A stretch of 64,000 bases of DNA from Maea johnstoni (GCA_963942565.1 OZ012700.1:5863353-5927352); one strand, 5' to 3'. Shown: positions 1 to 12,644, counted from the stretch's first letter. Notes: generated by a model not told the origin, from the letters alone. Translations and numbers: made by a program.

Positions 1-39
1 CCACCCGGTACTTAACAACACCTCTGTTGTGCACAGTAT

Positions 40-217
40 GCCATAGAGTATGTGATTATATGATCCGGTCAAACGAATCCTACCTATTCAGAGACGGGCA
101 AAGAACATTGAAACAGGTTCAAGGGCGCGCCATAGATCCTGTGATTATATGATTCGGTCAAACGAATCCTACCTATTCAAAGATGGACAAAGAACACTGA
201 AACAGGTTGAATGGCAC
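40..217. repeat. Two-copy direct tandem repeat, period 89 bp
   Basis: Two tandem copies about 89 bp apart share the block TGTGATTATATGAT (starts 51 and 140) followed by CAAACGAATCCTACCTATTC and a GAACA-TGAAACAGGTT segment. No coding potential is seen. The array may extend to the left of the window. Confidence 0.7.
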
Positions 218-1230
218 ACTATTGGTCGTATGATTAGATGCTGTGGTTCAATGATCATTCCATATAAAAGACGTTAACTTTATCTGAGATAGAATCTTAG
301 GCTGTATTAGTTAACTGGGCATCGTGTGATGGCCCTCCTTTGTAAAGAACACACACTAAGACACCCTGAATGGGTGGCCTGGAATTTCTGTGGGTGTCAC
401 TTCTTACCAGCAGAAGTATATTAAAAAAGATGTGTTTATCTGAACCCAACCTTGCAAGCAGTATGCAATTTTTTTGAGAAAATTTGTGTCGGTACATATC
501 GTGACCAGAGCCTACCTACAGTGCCGACATTGAATTCCTGCACTGAATGCGTCGGCAGCCTGAGCTTAATACACGACCGCACGTCCGATTGCCACCCAGT
601 TTCCTAGGTATGGATGCATGGATGTCCTCACAACCGAACGTAGCTTTAATTCGCAAGGTACATTGATGTGCTTGGCTGATTTTTTGACATGTTGTCCGTA
701 GGTGTTTGTACAACCATGCACTGGCAGACGTCCGGTCGACTTGTGTGGGAATTAAATGCCTCTACTGTAACTACATATTCTACTATCCATCTAATAGTTT
801 GCGACTATGTGCTGAATTCCTCAGCTATTTGCAAAGGCATCATGGTCCCAGACGGTGCTTGTCAGGGAGATCTCAAGGCTTGACAGTCTGTCCTAATCTG
901 GGTTTCAGAACTTCAGTACTGTGCTGTGTATAAGCTCAAACTCCAACATTAGCGGAGCATTCCTTTCAAGATAATAGGGATAGTTAAGGTTGCCATTTTG
1001 GCTAAAAGCTGCACAGTCCTTTAATAATACCCTCATATAAGGTAGGCTTATTTTAGATAAGATCAGCTAAGCACATGCGTAACTTTAAGGCCGCCTTTAA
1101 CAAATATGGAGAGATTAACTTCAAGTAGGGGATTACTAAAATCTGAACGATTTCAAATTTAAGTAACCAGGGATTAGCTCAACCTAGACTATTGACCTCC
1201 CAAGTACTCCAAGCTTGAATATAAGGATTG
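218..1230. other. No gene seen
   Basis: Unique-looking AT-rich sequence. Open frames are short, overlap one another on both strands and show no recognisable domain. Nothing else is supported here. Confidence 0.5.
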
Positions 1231-1236
1231 TTCGAC

Positions 1237-1325
1237 TCATGATTAAGGCATGTACGAAAGTTGCCATTGACTCTGGGTTAGTCGGCGTTTTATTTCAGGA
1301 ACTCCGGTTTCCTCTATTATTACCT
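1237..1325 (+). mobile_element. SINE body fragment (tRNA-derived family)
   Basis: The words GGCATGTACGAAAGTTGCCA and AACTCCGGTTTCCTC match the body of the full SINE at 17090-17325 (about 80-90 bp, + orientation). The tRNA-like head and the 3' part are absent. An old, diverged fragment. Confidence 0.5.
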
Positions 1326-4300
1326 ACGGACAGTCAACGATTACGCCTCGAATTTTAAAAAGAATGACGATGATTAAATTCCATCTTCCTTAAGATAAAA
1401 TACAATCAATCATGAATTTTGATTGGTATAAGACATCACAATCCTGTGTGGTCAAATCTACAGTGACACTTTAAGTTTTGGCAGATAAAGCACGTGTGAT
1501 GTCTTCCCTCGTGGTCACCAGGCTACGTCTCGTCACATCCAAATGCACTGCATAAACCGATAGGACTCTATTGTGAAGGAGTGTGTGTTATTTTCGTTAA
1601 GTTCCCATGTATTCTTTGTGCGAAATCCAAGCTTGATATGCACAAGGATTACATGGGTTTTCGTGTTTTTGTTGTTCGATGTACAGTCCTTTATTCTCTA
1701 TTTATATGGTCAATATATATGTTTGTATTTGTAGTTTCGAATCAACATGATTAGGTCAATAAAGAATACAATACAACTACAATACTGCATACAGCTTCCT
1801 AGCGGTCAATCCATCAATATTAGTTCCGCACAGATTGCATTCATTAGCAACTGCGAGTGAAGTGATGGTCATCTGAAAGCCGCAGTTCGGTCATTGGCCC
1901 ATATAGCGCGTCTACGACACGGGGGTTATTTTCGGACAGCAGTGTCCGTTACGTCCAAGGCCTGAATTCTCGCATGCCTTGGAAATGGTCCATTGACTCT
2001 TAAACCGGAGCAATCCGGAGCTATCCAGTTCAAGCTCGCCAGCGTGGAGGAAAGGTCACGCACAGTTCAGCCATCTACTGAAAGTTTTAGCACCCATCCA
2101 TGTATACATTACAATAAGTTTCTTGAAAGTCGTCTGGACAGTGTGATAAATGTGTGAATAACTTTGTTATAAAGCATCACTTCACAAAGTACTCGATGGA
2201 AAGTTGTAGATTGTCTAGACCTACTCAAACGTATCGATAGTGGATGTAGGTATCTCAGCTGGTGGTATATATCTTTCTATATATCTTTATATATCTTTCT
2301 AAAATATTCTGAGTAGAAAGATGTCAACTAAATCCTAGAGGAATAGACGCATCGTGTTAAAATGTGGTCGCGATGAGAGCCAGCATGTCATAAGTCAACT
2401 CGCATAAGAGACCATTGTTCCAGCCTATTGTATGTATATTCATTGCATGCTTATTGACTGTACGAAGTATTGATTGACTCATACAAGAATATGCACATGC
2501 AGTCTCACAATTATAATGATTTTTTGCTGACAAAATCAGCCAGAGAGAAATATTTGATGAAGAAATGTCAATCAAAACATTACCTACAACTCTCTTTCAG
2601 ATAATTTGTAAAACCATTCTCAATTTCAAAGATATTGTCAAAAGTATCATAGATCCAGACGACAATTTCTGCAGGAACTCTCAAGTATCAATGGGCGAAA
2701 GGGTGTCACAAGATGGCCGACCTGCTACACAAGAACGCACCCGCCGCCTTAAGTACCAGGCACTCATTCTATTTGACTTTCTGCCTTCCCCAATCCTAAG
2801 GATCACGAATAATAGCATTTCAAACTGATCCGCATTCCAGTAAAGTCAATGGGCAAACCATTCTAAACCTCTTCTGACCACTGAAGCGATGCAGTTTCGT
2901 GTGATATAAGGGCCTTGAGTGTCCTTTTGAATCCAGCCGGTATGCGGTTAAGGTGGCTCATGGGGTTAATTTATTAATATAGCGTCATTTTTAGATATTT
3001 ACATATCTTAAAGGCTGCACACTTTTCCTTATGATCATGCCAATTATGAATGTCTGCCAATCACTGAGAAGAGTGAGAAATCATGTATTAGCCAGAAGCT
3101 CACATAGGCTCGCACACACGCAGGAAATGTTTAATTTTGACCTTTTCTCCTTGTCGGATTTCACCCAAAAACATGCTCGCTTCAAATATGCATTTATTTT
3201 CGACAAAAATTCAGAAAGAAATGGTCATAACATTTGAACGGAGTTAAAATTTAAAAATTTAAAAACCGTGATAATTTTGTTTTGTCGAATGTACTCTTCA
3301 TCAGACGGCCTTTCAGGCAATGTATACTTTGCATAGGCTGAAGTGCCAAATAAAAGCAGGGTAAAAGAGGAAAAACTGAGTTAAAGAAATTAACCACACA
3401 CGCCACCTTAAGTGTGGAATCTTAATCATGTTTGCCGACATATTCTATGGCTACCGAAAACATCCGTCATGGGTCGCTGAGAGCTGACCTTGACTCGTTG
3501 TTGAGTGACTGAACAGCTGACCTTCAATCTGTTCGTCACTGCAAAGGGCCAGCGCGTCTGATTTCTATTCTTCCTGCCTGACCGAAGCACATTCAGTAAA
3601 ATACTTGAAGGAGAAATCCTCAACAGATCCTAATCTAGAATTCCCCTTCCAATATTTTCGGAATTTACGTGTTGATTAAAAGGTATCATCAAAGTTTGAT
3701 AGCAAGCAGACGAACTTCACAAGAGGGGACCCCGCCCCTCCCCAGTAATCATACCACGGTGACATTCTACCCTTTTCAAGCCCGAGGGTAAATGCCATGC
3801 ATTCAGACCAATATTTGTTCTCCCTCGGGCTCGTAGGAAACCAAAAGAACCCCACGAAATGAACTAGTGGAACGATACAAAGAGGTGTTGGCGCATAAAA
3901 TTCGTCTGGACCTGAGGTAATTTCGAAGATAAAAAAGCAATACGATATGAATTCACACATTGTCTGAATGAAAGATGATCTTTGACATCTCATTAACATT
4001 TCTCCTTGGACTATTTTCCTAAAAAGGCTTTGGTCGGAAAGGTGTTAACAAAATAGTCTAGCCATTACTTTGGGCTCCAGGCGTGAGTGGGCTCAAGGGT
4101 AGCGAAGCAAAAGGGTCACAATTGGGAAAAAGTGCGCAATTGTTTCCGCCTTCAAGGGCCTTACCTACATGTAGCAAGGTGTCAGGTGAAATTGATACGA
4201 GGCCGTGCTAAACACCATTCATGCCTAAAGAATTTTTCGTATGGATCTATGACATTTTTGACAATAAATATGGAACCAAGAATAATTTTACAACATATTT

Positions 4301-4400
4301 GAAGGAGAGTTGTTGGTAGAATTGTGGTTTACATGTGTCCTTTGAATAATTTACCATTCATACTCTTCCCTGAAAGGTAACATCGAAAGTTGCATTTATC
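1326..4400. other. No gene seen; weak MITE-like stretch at 2545-2700
   Basis: No exon or RNA gene is recognised. The part around 2565-2700 has the wording of MITE family B (an AACTCTCTTTCA-AATTTGT block, then CAAAAGTATCATAGATCCAGACGACAATTTC), so a diverged B copy is likely. Elsewhere there are only short AT-rich low-complexity runs such as 2260-2300. Confidence 0.4.
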
Positions 4401-4404
4401 AATT

Positions 4405-4720
4405 CTACAAATCTGCGTTTAATTCCGGGTCGCCCAGACCTAGCCACAGTTGACCTCAGTGAAGGTTTAGTTCGTTTAGTTCGATTTTTAACCGCTAGGG
4501 AGCCATGAAAGCTGCACAATCGCTTACTTTCTTATAGACTTGCTACAAGTCTTAAATTCCGGGTCGCCCTAACCTAGCCAGAGTTGACTTCAGTAAAGTT
4601 CGATTTTTACCCGCTAGATGGAGCCACGAAAACTGCACAATCTCTTACTTTCTTTGACTTGCTTCCAGTCTGTGTTGCATTCGGGGTCTCCCTGCCCCAG
4701 CCAGAGTTGACCTCAACACT
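4405..4720. repeat. Three-copy degenerate tandem repeat, about 120-135 bp
   Basis: Three tandem units begin near 4415, 4550 and 4672. Each opens with a GGGTCGCCC- or GGGTCTCCC-like word, then CCTAGCCAGAGTTGAC, then (first two units) AGTTCGATTTTTA, GAGCCA and CTGCACAATC. The first unit has an extra TTAGTTCG duplication. Non-coding. Confidence 0.7.
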
Positions 4721-6135
4721 TGTGTAATATTATCTTATGTTCTGGTTTTTACCCTGGAAATATTTGGACCCGGAATTTCCTTATTCCTTAAGTTTTAGGT
4801 TTTAATTATCATCAGAAAGAGTATATATACTGGAGCAACAGCCAGATTTTGTTCTGTAGTGCCATCCTAGAGGTCTTATTTCGCCTGTACATGTATGGGT
4901 TTCATCAAATACTACAGACACAATTATTCGCGTCTTCACGATTTGTATTTGGTGAGACCACGAATGTCGATCCACCGGATACGCAACCGGCAGGTCTCCC
5001 TGAACAACCTGGCTACTGTGAAGTTACGTTCTGCACATGTTGGTGCGCAAGTTTCTTTGCAATATTAACGATACGAGACCCCTCATTGGTCTTTGTCTCC
5101 CACTGACGTCACACTGGAATAGCCTGGTCTTTGCTATAGCATATATTATATGGTAATTGGTCTCTCGCTACCTATCAATTGTTGTATTCAACCAAGGTGA
5201 GACTCAGACGTACAGGACAACACACTGGGCTAGGCGAGAAGAATCGTGGAGCTCAGCCTGTCGCCACTCTCGGTATCAATCTCCCAGATCTCGCTAAGAC
5301 CCTCCTCCCCGTCTCACCACCCTCAATGGTCTCTTACATCTAGGCGCTACTATGTCACTACTGGTAATTTACGTTGGCCCCATTCCAAGTAGGACGTTAG
5401 GTGATGTTATGCAATATGCTGCATACCAAAACACAGGCGAGCCGTCATGGTCGACAACACTGATACTCACACAATTACACTTACAACAACACCCTTTTCC
5501 GTACGTATTATTTATTGCCAATTTTGGTTTCGGAACGATGATTTTGAGGTTTCCAACCAGACCCCGAGATAGTCACAAACATAAGTGATCAAGACCTCAG
5601 CCAGACCTGAATGTATTCACATGTAGAGCCTTAGATGAATGTCTAGCTCTCCGGTAGGGCGTACGACATGATCTGACACATGTGGTTGTATTTTCACAAC
5701 AAAGCGATGTTTTGATGAATATTTGACTGAAAGTTGTTCATCCTGGTGCGATTAAAAGTTGCTCTTCAAATGTTTTTTTGAATAATGCTTTAAAAAGTGA
5801 ATTATGTTGGATGTCGTCAGACAGAGTGCGCACTCACGATGCTGGAGGGTTAACGTCGGACCTTCTCTGATCTCTGCCTTTGGCCCCTGGGAGATTCCAG
5901 CGTGATACCCTGATCAGTATTACCTGATAGCAGAACCAGGTACATTCAAGAGCACCCCTGAACTGTGGACACCTGCGTACAACGATCACGTTTTCATACC
6001 AGAAAGTTGCCCAATAAGAAGAAACCCCTGTAACGAACATTATCTACGTATATACTAGTACATCGCATGTGTTCTTAGAACAAAATCCCTGTGAGTGCTA
6101 ATATGTGCGCACACTAATACACTGTAACTTCTGTA
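4721..6135. other. No gene seen
   Basis: Unique-looking sequence. Short frames at 4849-5106, 5352-5588 and 5834-6040 have no recognisable domain and no convincing splice context, so none is called. Confidence 0.4.
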
Positions 6136-6139
6136 TTAA

Positions 6140-6581
6140 CCCTTTCACGCCCGGAGATCCCCTTCACAACTATCGTCTGGACATTTGTTACTTATTGAAA
6201 AATCTTTTGAGTCAAGCATTACTTCACAGAATATTTCAAATAGAATTGTTGGTTTGGATTTGATGACTAATTCTCCTTGAAATGATTTTCAAAATATGTT
6301 TTACTAAGAAGATATTCGCGAGATGATAACACCTGATGCACTACAGTACAAAATGATGCAAAATACTGTAAAATGATTGGAACCCTGGCATGTGTGTACT
6401 CATCTGAGCGTACTCAGCGTGAGCTATCTAATAAATACCAACATGGCAGGGTTTAAATGGTTTCCAAAAAACGTTGCGTCCTTGTGCTTTGGACAAATGT
6501 AGCCTCAGCATTGGAATGGTTAAAGAAGACAAATAGTGCTTTTCTATGAGAACGGCTTTCCCTACTACAGGCATGAAAGGG
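6140..6581 (+). mobile_element. MITE family B copy, carrying a nested MITE A
   Basis: It is flanked by TTAA (6136-6139 and 6582-6585). It opens CCCTTTCACGCCCGG and closes CAGGCATGAAAGGG, the imperfect inverted ends of family B (CCCTTTCATGCCTG / CAGGCATGAATGGG). The CGTCTGGA and TCAAGCATTAC words of the left half also fit. The middle is interrupted by a MITE A fragment (6347-6519). TTAA duplication and CCC ends fit the piggyBac superfamily. Confidence 0.7.
6347..6519 (-). mobile_element. MITE family A copy nested in MITE B
   Basis: It matches family A on the - strand: TACAAAATGATGCAAAA, AACCCTGGCA, ACTCATCTGAG, AATACCAACATG and GTAGCCTCAGCATTGGAA. The inner end is followed by TTAA (6520-6523). 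The opposite terminal 20-30 bp are missing. Confidence 0.7.
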
Positions 6582-6589
6582 TTAACATT

Positions 6590-8520
6590 GGCCGCAGTGC
6601 TGACCACTGACCCACTCTCGACTGCGCACTTAACATGAAATCGATCCATGCCCCCCGTCGTATGTTTCTAATATATGTGAACTGACCAACGCTGGTGACT
6701 CAGGGGTAATATTACCCATATTATAGCATTAGTGGTGGGGAGCACTACACGCACCGTCACAACTCTCCAGAGATATAAATATAGCTAGGCGGCTCAAGCT
6801 GAAACATCCACAGACGATCAAACGAGAATATTTATCTCCAGACATTGAGCACTTCGGACAATTGGGCATCTTTGTTCAATCCGACCAACAATCTTCCCAT
6901 TACAAACAACAAAGCACAACAACTGGACATTGCTCTCGTGTGTAAAATGAGCAACTTATTATCATTCAAGCCGTCGGGTTCCAATGTGTATGCACACATG
7001 CATACACAAATCTGGTACAGCATAAATAGATCTGTCAGATCGCTGGCTGTAGCACCGCGATGGGGACTATTAAAACACTTAAATAAAATATGAAAACGTC
7101 TAGATATATAATTTTCTCGAAAATGCCGTGGGAATTGATAGATCATGCATACATAAAATGTTTGAAGGAGAATTGCAGAATGAATTCTGATCAACATTTC
7201 GTCGGAAATATTTTCTCGCAGATGCTTCGCAAGAATATTTTAAAACAGCGGACCCTTCTTGGCCGAGACATATAAGGATAGGCTCAAAGGCCAAAAACAG
7301 TGATTGAGATCATTTTCAGATCTGGTAATTAACCCCAAAATTAACACTGAAGCATGCCTTAATAGCGGAGCTCTGTTCCTACTACAACGAACACGCCATT
7401 GCCACAATCCTCCAATCTTCATATGAAATCGACAAAATTCCTTGTATGTTAATTTTCATCGATAGTTGCGGTTTTTGAATCAAATAAACAAGATAAAATG
7501 CCTACCCCATGCCATTCATTGCGGAAAAATTCGGCTGATCGGCCGCCATCGTTGTGGTTTTGTAGTGGTAGGTTGTTCTGTTGTCCCCTGCGCGTGGCTG
7601 TAATGATATGAAACTGGGGGCTCGCCAGTCACACCCCCCCATTTCAACCAATGGACAGCGGACATTTTCAATGACCTTTGACCTTCCACTAATGACCTTG
7701 ACCTTCGTGGTTCGTACCATAACAAGTGGCCAAAGGCGGGAAGCCATTTATCATATCAGCGACTGGTTACACAAACTCTCTTACAGTTCGAGGTCAGGAG
7801 ACGAGAGTGGACATTTTAATAGGAAACTTGCCGCCCAGAACGACCCTCATACGGGTACTTCTTTTGAAGACAGCATATACTCGTCTTGAGTTTCGCGAAC
7901 GAAATCATTTGTAGCCTTTTGCACAAGGGTCTTTCGTTTAATCAAATGACATATCTCAATTGAAAATATGTTGCCCCCACCCAAAAATATTTTTTTTGAA
8001 TTTATCAATGGTTATCGATCTGCAGCCAAGCTTATCAAAGCAATTTTTTTAGAAAGAAAGATAGTTCTGGTAAGATCAGCAGCAATTAAAACATATGCAT
8101 AAAGACCAAACTTCTAATTCCAAAAACATATGCATAAAGACCAAACTTCTAATGATGTTATATGATATTCTTCTTCAATGTTCTAATCAGACCCCAGCTA
8201 ATCTACTCTATCTGTGTCCACGCATTACTAACTCTTGTCAAAAATCGTGTTAGGCCAAAAAAAAAAAAAAACGGTTTCTCATCCCAGAGATTTTGAAAAT
8301 CCGTCAGGCAGCCAGGGATTTTTTTTTTTTTTGAATTTTTTTTTTTAAGTTGTTCATGTATGGGTGTAGATATATCATAGAATACCTTTGTAAGAATGGT
8401 ATCTTTATTCAATCACAACAGAAACACTTTATTGAAAAGTGAAAATAGTGGGCATGAATGTAGTTTGATCATTTTTTGTTGTGGATCTCTTTTCATGCAC
8501 TTACAGGAGGAGGTCTACAC
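6590..8520. other. No gene seen; 38 bp duplication at 8090-8155
   Basis: Frames at 6832-7294 and 7502-7914 overlap on both strands and match nothing recognisable. The only clear structure is a two-copy direct repeat of the ACATATGCATAAAGACC segment near 8090-8155. A/T homopolymer runs occur at 8258-8345. Confidence 0.4.
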
Positions 8521-8531
8521 CAAATCAACAT

Positions 8532-8926
8532 TAGGGCTGTCATCGATACTGCCTGTATCGATGAATCAACAAAAAAACCTTACCGATTATCGATATCGAA
8601 GAAGGCCCAAGATATCGATTTATATGCAAATTAGGTAAATAAAGTTTGATTTTAGGACAGCATTAAGTCCCCATCACAACCGTGCGCTTCCATTCAATTT
8701 ATACTAGAATTCACACATACAATATGTGTATGTGTCGGGGTCACAAGGTCAATCCACAATTCCATGCTGCAAGCGAGTGATAGTCAAATTCAGCTGGCGG
8801 AGATCCCCATTAATAGGTGCAGCACCTGCTGCTCTCCAATGAAGTCAATATGAATCAAAGTACCGAATTGTTAATTATTTTATCGATTATCGAATTGATA
8901 AAAAATTCCCACCAATGACAGGCCTA
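8532..8926. mobile_element. Short non-autonomous hAT element
   Basis: A 395 bp element bounded by an exact 8 bp target duplication ATCAACAT (8524-8531 and 8927-8934). Its ends are TAGGGCTGTCATCGATA and TGACAGGCCTA, imperfect inverted repeats typical of hAT elements. Internally it has several ATCGAT/TATCGAT words near both ends, probable subterminal transposase-binding repeats. No transposase frame, so it depended on another element for movement. Confidence 0.85.
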
Positions 8927-9031
8927 ATCAACATGCATCCTTTGTGTCACAGAAAATTATTTTTTATGTGGTTTTGAAGAAATTAACAATTGGCTGGAAT
9001 GCATTTAGGAGTTGGTCTTTCCAAATGATCA

Positions 9032-9344
9032 TTACTTCTCTTTGAAAAGTTTGCGTTTTCTTTTCAAAACCTTGCCGTGGCTGTTCCAGCACCCAGTGCA
9101 TATAGGATAATAAGCATCAGCTTGTGCCCCTTTAACAAAATCTGTGTCTCCTGCACAATTGGTACATATCAGGGGGAAAATGCCACTGGAGTAGTAGGGA
9201 ATTTCAATTGGATTTAGGCAATTGATATCTTTGCGAACAAACACCTTGCTGAGTATGTGCTCCTCACTACTATCATTTGGAATATGGTCACTCACGACTG
9301 ACCCACATGAGAACTCAACAGCCTCCAGAGGATAGCGCGGTGCA
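9032..9344 (-). CDS. Possible last exon of an unidentified C4 zinc-binding protein
   Basis: On the - strand a T-rich tract and CCCAG acceptor lie just before 9344. An open frame of about 104 codons then runs to a TAA at 9032-9034. The tail of the peptide has ICTNC and, 18 residues later, ICTGCW, a Cys4 zinc-ribbon-like arrangement, then a basic end (KRKRKLFKEK). I do not recognise the family. The frame remains open upstream into SINE-like sequence, which argues that the real exon begins at the acceptor, in phase with two bases from an earlier exon. That exon is not seen. It could instead be a decayed gene copy; no clear AATAAA follows. Confidence 0.35.
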
Positions 9345-9473
9345 CTGGGAAAAAAGGAGAAAAAAAGTGAGGACCAGGGGGGGTCTGAGGTGACCAGGCA
9401 GGGGATGAGAAACCGGATACTTTTTTTTTTGGCCTTAGCCAGTACAGCAGTAGATGGTAAGGTCTGGACCAAG

Positions 9474-9640
9474 GGTTGCCCCGAAAGCCGAGTGGTACAG
9501 AACGTTGCCATTGCAGTGCTGTCTCTCACTATTTCCCTTGTTCGAATACGGCCAAGGACATGTGAAAAACTTGCCAGTGAATTAAGGTTAGGCGGTGGTG
9601 TTCCTGGGTATGCCAGTTTTCTCCATTATCATAAGATAGG
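9474..9640 (+). mobile_element. tRNA-derived SINE, diverged
   Basis: Head: TTGCCCCGAAAGCCGAGTGG, then CTGTCTCTCACTATT and a B-box-like TTGTTCGAATAC. Body: GGACATGTGAAAAACTTGCC, AGTGAATTAAGGTTAGGCGG and TATGCCAGTTTTCTCC, as in the copy at 17090. The 3' part is lost near 9640. Confidence 0.65.
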
Positions 9641-10240
9641 TAGACAATATTCGGTTATCTATTCGGGTAACATCAAACCGCTATCCTCAAGCCAATGGCA
9701 TCATTCCCTTAGGTCTACATTGGGAGAAGAAAAACTAGACCTTTTACAGTGGCTAGACTTAGGACAACAGCTTATTTGCAATTGTTGAGATCACTCAGCC
9801 ATTGAGGCAGACCCATTCAGGCCTTCGCAGCAGCCAGTTTATTGATGAATATCTCAACAAAATATTGATAAAAAAGCAACATCTGTGGAATAAGGCCTAC
9901 AATATGAAAATATCGCCATTTTATTTGATGAACGACTGTCAAGTTTCCCTATATATCTTTGTTTTTCTGGTGACGTTTACCAGATTTCACGAGTCCCAGA
10001 CTGCTGATTAATGAGACACGAGAAGGTCAAGTTATGCCTGTCGTTTTTACTATGGAGGATCTCTGCTGACACTGGGACGCACTTGTCGTATATACGGGCC
10101 TACGGCGCCGTGTCCGGGTATGACATTCCAGGCGTATCTAGGCGAGACCACTGTCCTGGCTCACGATGACCGCCACTGATCACTAGTAGCCTCCTGACCC
10201 GACCTTCAGCCATGTTTTACGTCATGCAGTAGATTGACAG
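9641..10240. other. No gene seen
   Basis: Unique-looking sequence without a recognisable domain, RNA gene or repeat. Confidence 0.4.
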
Positions 10241-10245
10241 CTTAA

Positions 10246-10470
10246 CTCATTTACACTCAGAGCGGCCAAAATAGGCCTGACAATTTTGTAAATATATTAT
10301 ACTTACGAAAGCCTTTTCTGGAAAACATTTGAAGGAAAAATATTGATCAAATATTAAACAACAACTCTCCTTCAAATATTTTGTGAAATTTCGATTTATT
10401 TCTAAGTTATTTTCAAAAGTATGAGAGTAGCAGACAATACTTTCTATAAGGAACTCTGAGTGTGAATGGG
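10246..10470 (+). mobile_element. MITE family B, CACTCAGAG subgroup
   Basis: A 225 bp element with TTAA on both sides (10242-10245, 10471-10474). Its ends are inverted: CTCATTTACACTCAGAG and CTCTGAGTGTGAATGGG. The centre carries the B-family words AACATTTGAAGGA and CTCTCCTTCAAATATTTTGTGAA, themselves partly inverted. No coding potential. Confidence 0.8.
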
Positions 10471-10474
10471 TTAA

Positions 10475-11475
10475 GGCAGCATATATTCTAGGCTGTCATA
10501 AGTTACTATCAAACTTTCGATAACACTTTTTGTCATAGATAAGCTCCAGTCTGAATCTCACTGCTGATTGGTCAGTTTGTTTGTTGTACTGGACTGTATT
10601 GAGATCCTAACAATGCTTTTCACAAAGCTCATTGTTAGGAGCCCCATATCAATTCTGTATTGGGATCCTAACAATGGTGTTCACGACGTTCATCGTTGGG
10701 AACCTAATATCAATCCCGTTTTCTGTATGGTGACCTGGCAATCGTTGTTAGGCACAAGATGGCCACTGCTAAATCGTAACGCAACTCTCGTTTGCAATTC
10801 AGTTTTCTTTAAGCACTTATCTAAAGATATATCTTCATATAGGTTTCTGTAAACTTAGATACTGTATTAAGGTATACGCTCCTTCGTCTTGACTAAATTA
10901 TCGTGCAAAACAATATAGAGCTAGTTCATAGTCTATGTTATGATTAAATAAGTGTTTCTGTTCTAGTCTATCATCTTTTAATTGGTGCTTGGGTTTGAGA
11001 AGAATATTTCAATCATTTTGGCTGGTTATAGATGGCGCCACGCAAGGATGGTAACTTGGCAATCGGGCGTGCGGCCATGTATTATACCTAGGCTGTCCGT
11101 GCATTTAGTTCAGGAACTAAATGTCGGCATTCTAGGATCATAGGAACTGGAAAAATCTCACTGAGGTTAGCATGATCAAAACAGAGCTAGAGTAGACTTA
11201 GATTTAGATTGGTGACCTTATAGAATTAGATATATAAAAAGCAATTTAAAAAAATGCCGGGCCCAGGGCTGGGCTTGGAAAATCCTGAAATCCCTTGTTC
11301 AAAGACCTCATCAGCTAATTGAATTAAAAAGAGAAATGCTCTGCCTAGCGTGGACTTGCTCCATATGTTTTAGCATAGGGCCAAGCCACGCCCCTATACT
11401 AGTATTACATTTTTGTCGATTTTGTTGGTTTCTAGGAATTTAGCACTAAATGTAACGTAACAAGGTGACTGTCCC
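10475..11475. other. No gene; two short hairpins at 10605-10706
   Basis: CCTAACAATG is followed 14 bases later by its complement CATTGTTAGG (10608-10641). About 65 bp on, the same arrangement recurs with CCTAACAATG and CATCGTTGGG. No gene or other element is seen. Confidence 0.4.
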
Positions 11476-11479
11476 TAAA

Positions 11480-11690
11480 CCCTTATGCTGCTGGTGGCTT
11501 ATTTGGACAATACAAAATGATGCAAAACACCTGAAAATTGATTGAAACCGTAGCACTTGGGTACTCATCTGAGAAAAATCCACGAGGGCTATCCAATGAG
11601 TACCAACATATTAGGGTTTAGATAGTATTCTAGAAATATCTGCGTACTTGTGCTTTGGAGTAACTTCTAGTAGCCTTAGCATTGGAAGGG
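11480..11690 (-). mobile_element. MITE family A copy
   Basis: Ends CCCTTATGCTGCTGGTGGC and GCATTGGAAGGG, 211 bp, in the - orientation relative to the copy at 48709. Flanks are TAAA and TTTA, decayed from TTAA. Internal words ACAATACAAAATGATGCAAAA, GGTACTCATCTGAG and GTGCTTTGGA match the other copies. Confidence 0.8.
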
Positions 11691-11854
11691 TTTATTGGAA
11701 GGACGAGTGTTTGACCCACCTGCCCATGTATTGGCTGAAGAAGACTTGCTTATGTAAGAAACACCATCTGATGAAAACACTTATTGGGAAATACTTGAAG
11801 GAAGAATGTTGATCCCTAAACAACTATTGTTTCACGCACACGCGCACACACATA

Positions 11855-12078
11855 CCGGTATGTATGTATGTTTGTGTGCATGCATGCATGCATGTATTTA
11901 TGGATGTAGATATATATGTATGTGTGCATGTATGTATGTATATATGTATGTATGTATGCATGCATGCATGTATGTATGTATGTATGTATGTATTTATATA
12001 CATGTATGTATATATGTTTGTGTGCATGCATGCATGTATGTATGTATGCAAATATGTATGTATGTATGCATGTATATA
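11855..12078. repeat. (TGTA)n/(TGCA)n microsatellite
   Basis: About 220 bp of TGTA and TGCA tetranucleotides with occasional TATA and TTTA variants. Open frames on both strands (Met-Tyr-Val-Cys repeats) are by-products. Confidence 0.95.
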
Positions 12079-12089
12079 GTTCATCGTCT

Positions 12090-12640
12090 CTACTAAGTTT
12101 TATTGATCTACTAATTTTACTTTCCTACTTATTACATAACTCAAGGTTCCTCCATCGTTAAGGTGTTTCTATGCAAGGCAGAAAAAGTGGCCGATGAGCT
12201 CTGTCCAACAATCCCAAAACAAGGGTCAGACCAAAGTGCCTCTCAGGCGTACTTTGTGCCATCCTATTGGGTGCAGGTAGCCTACCTCTCTCACCGTGCT
12301 CCCTATCAAGACGTCGCTTACACTGGGCTCAGATGACTGATGGCCGAGCAGGTCGAGCTGGCCCCCTTTTGTTGCTCATTTGAGGTATGCCTATACACAA
12401 GTCAAGTAGCTGTCTAGGTTCAAGTGCACGCTGGGACAATCGACGAATTGAGCAGCGGTTTTCCTACAGCCAAATCAATTCAATAGAAGTCGAATGTCTA
12501 AAGTTCGAAATATAAGCACGAATTTGCTCCGATAAAGTCAACGTCCTTACAAACCTGACAAGGGCTACCCCTGTGTCCGATCGCCCATGCGCGCAATCTG
12601 CTTGTGTTTCATACAAATGCATAAAGTCCGAATTCCCAGT
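12090..12640. other. No gene seen
   Basis: Unique-looking sequence with no recognisable exon or repeat. Confidence 0.4.
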
Positions 12641-12644
12641 CCCA

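Noticed and set aside
3676-3999. 107-codon frame on the - strand
   Set aside because: No recognisable domain, no splice context and no homologous word; length is within chance for 64 kb.
7502-7914. Overlapping frames of 60-100 codons on both strands
   Set aside because: Mutually overlapping and without domain similarity; locally fewer stops because of higher GC.
11806-12161. Several frames of Met-Tyr-Val-Cys or His-Thr-Tyr-Ile repeats on both strands
   Set aside because: By-products of the TGTA/TGCA microsatellite; no non-repeat domain.
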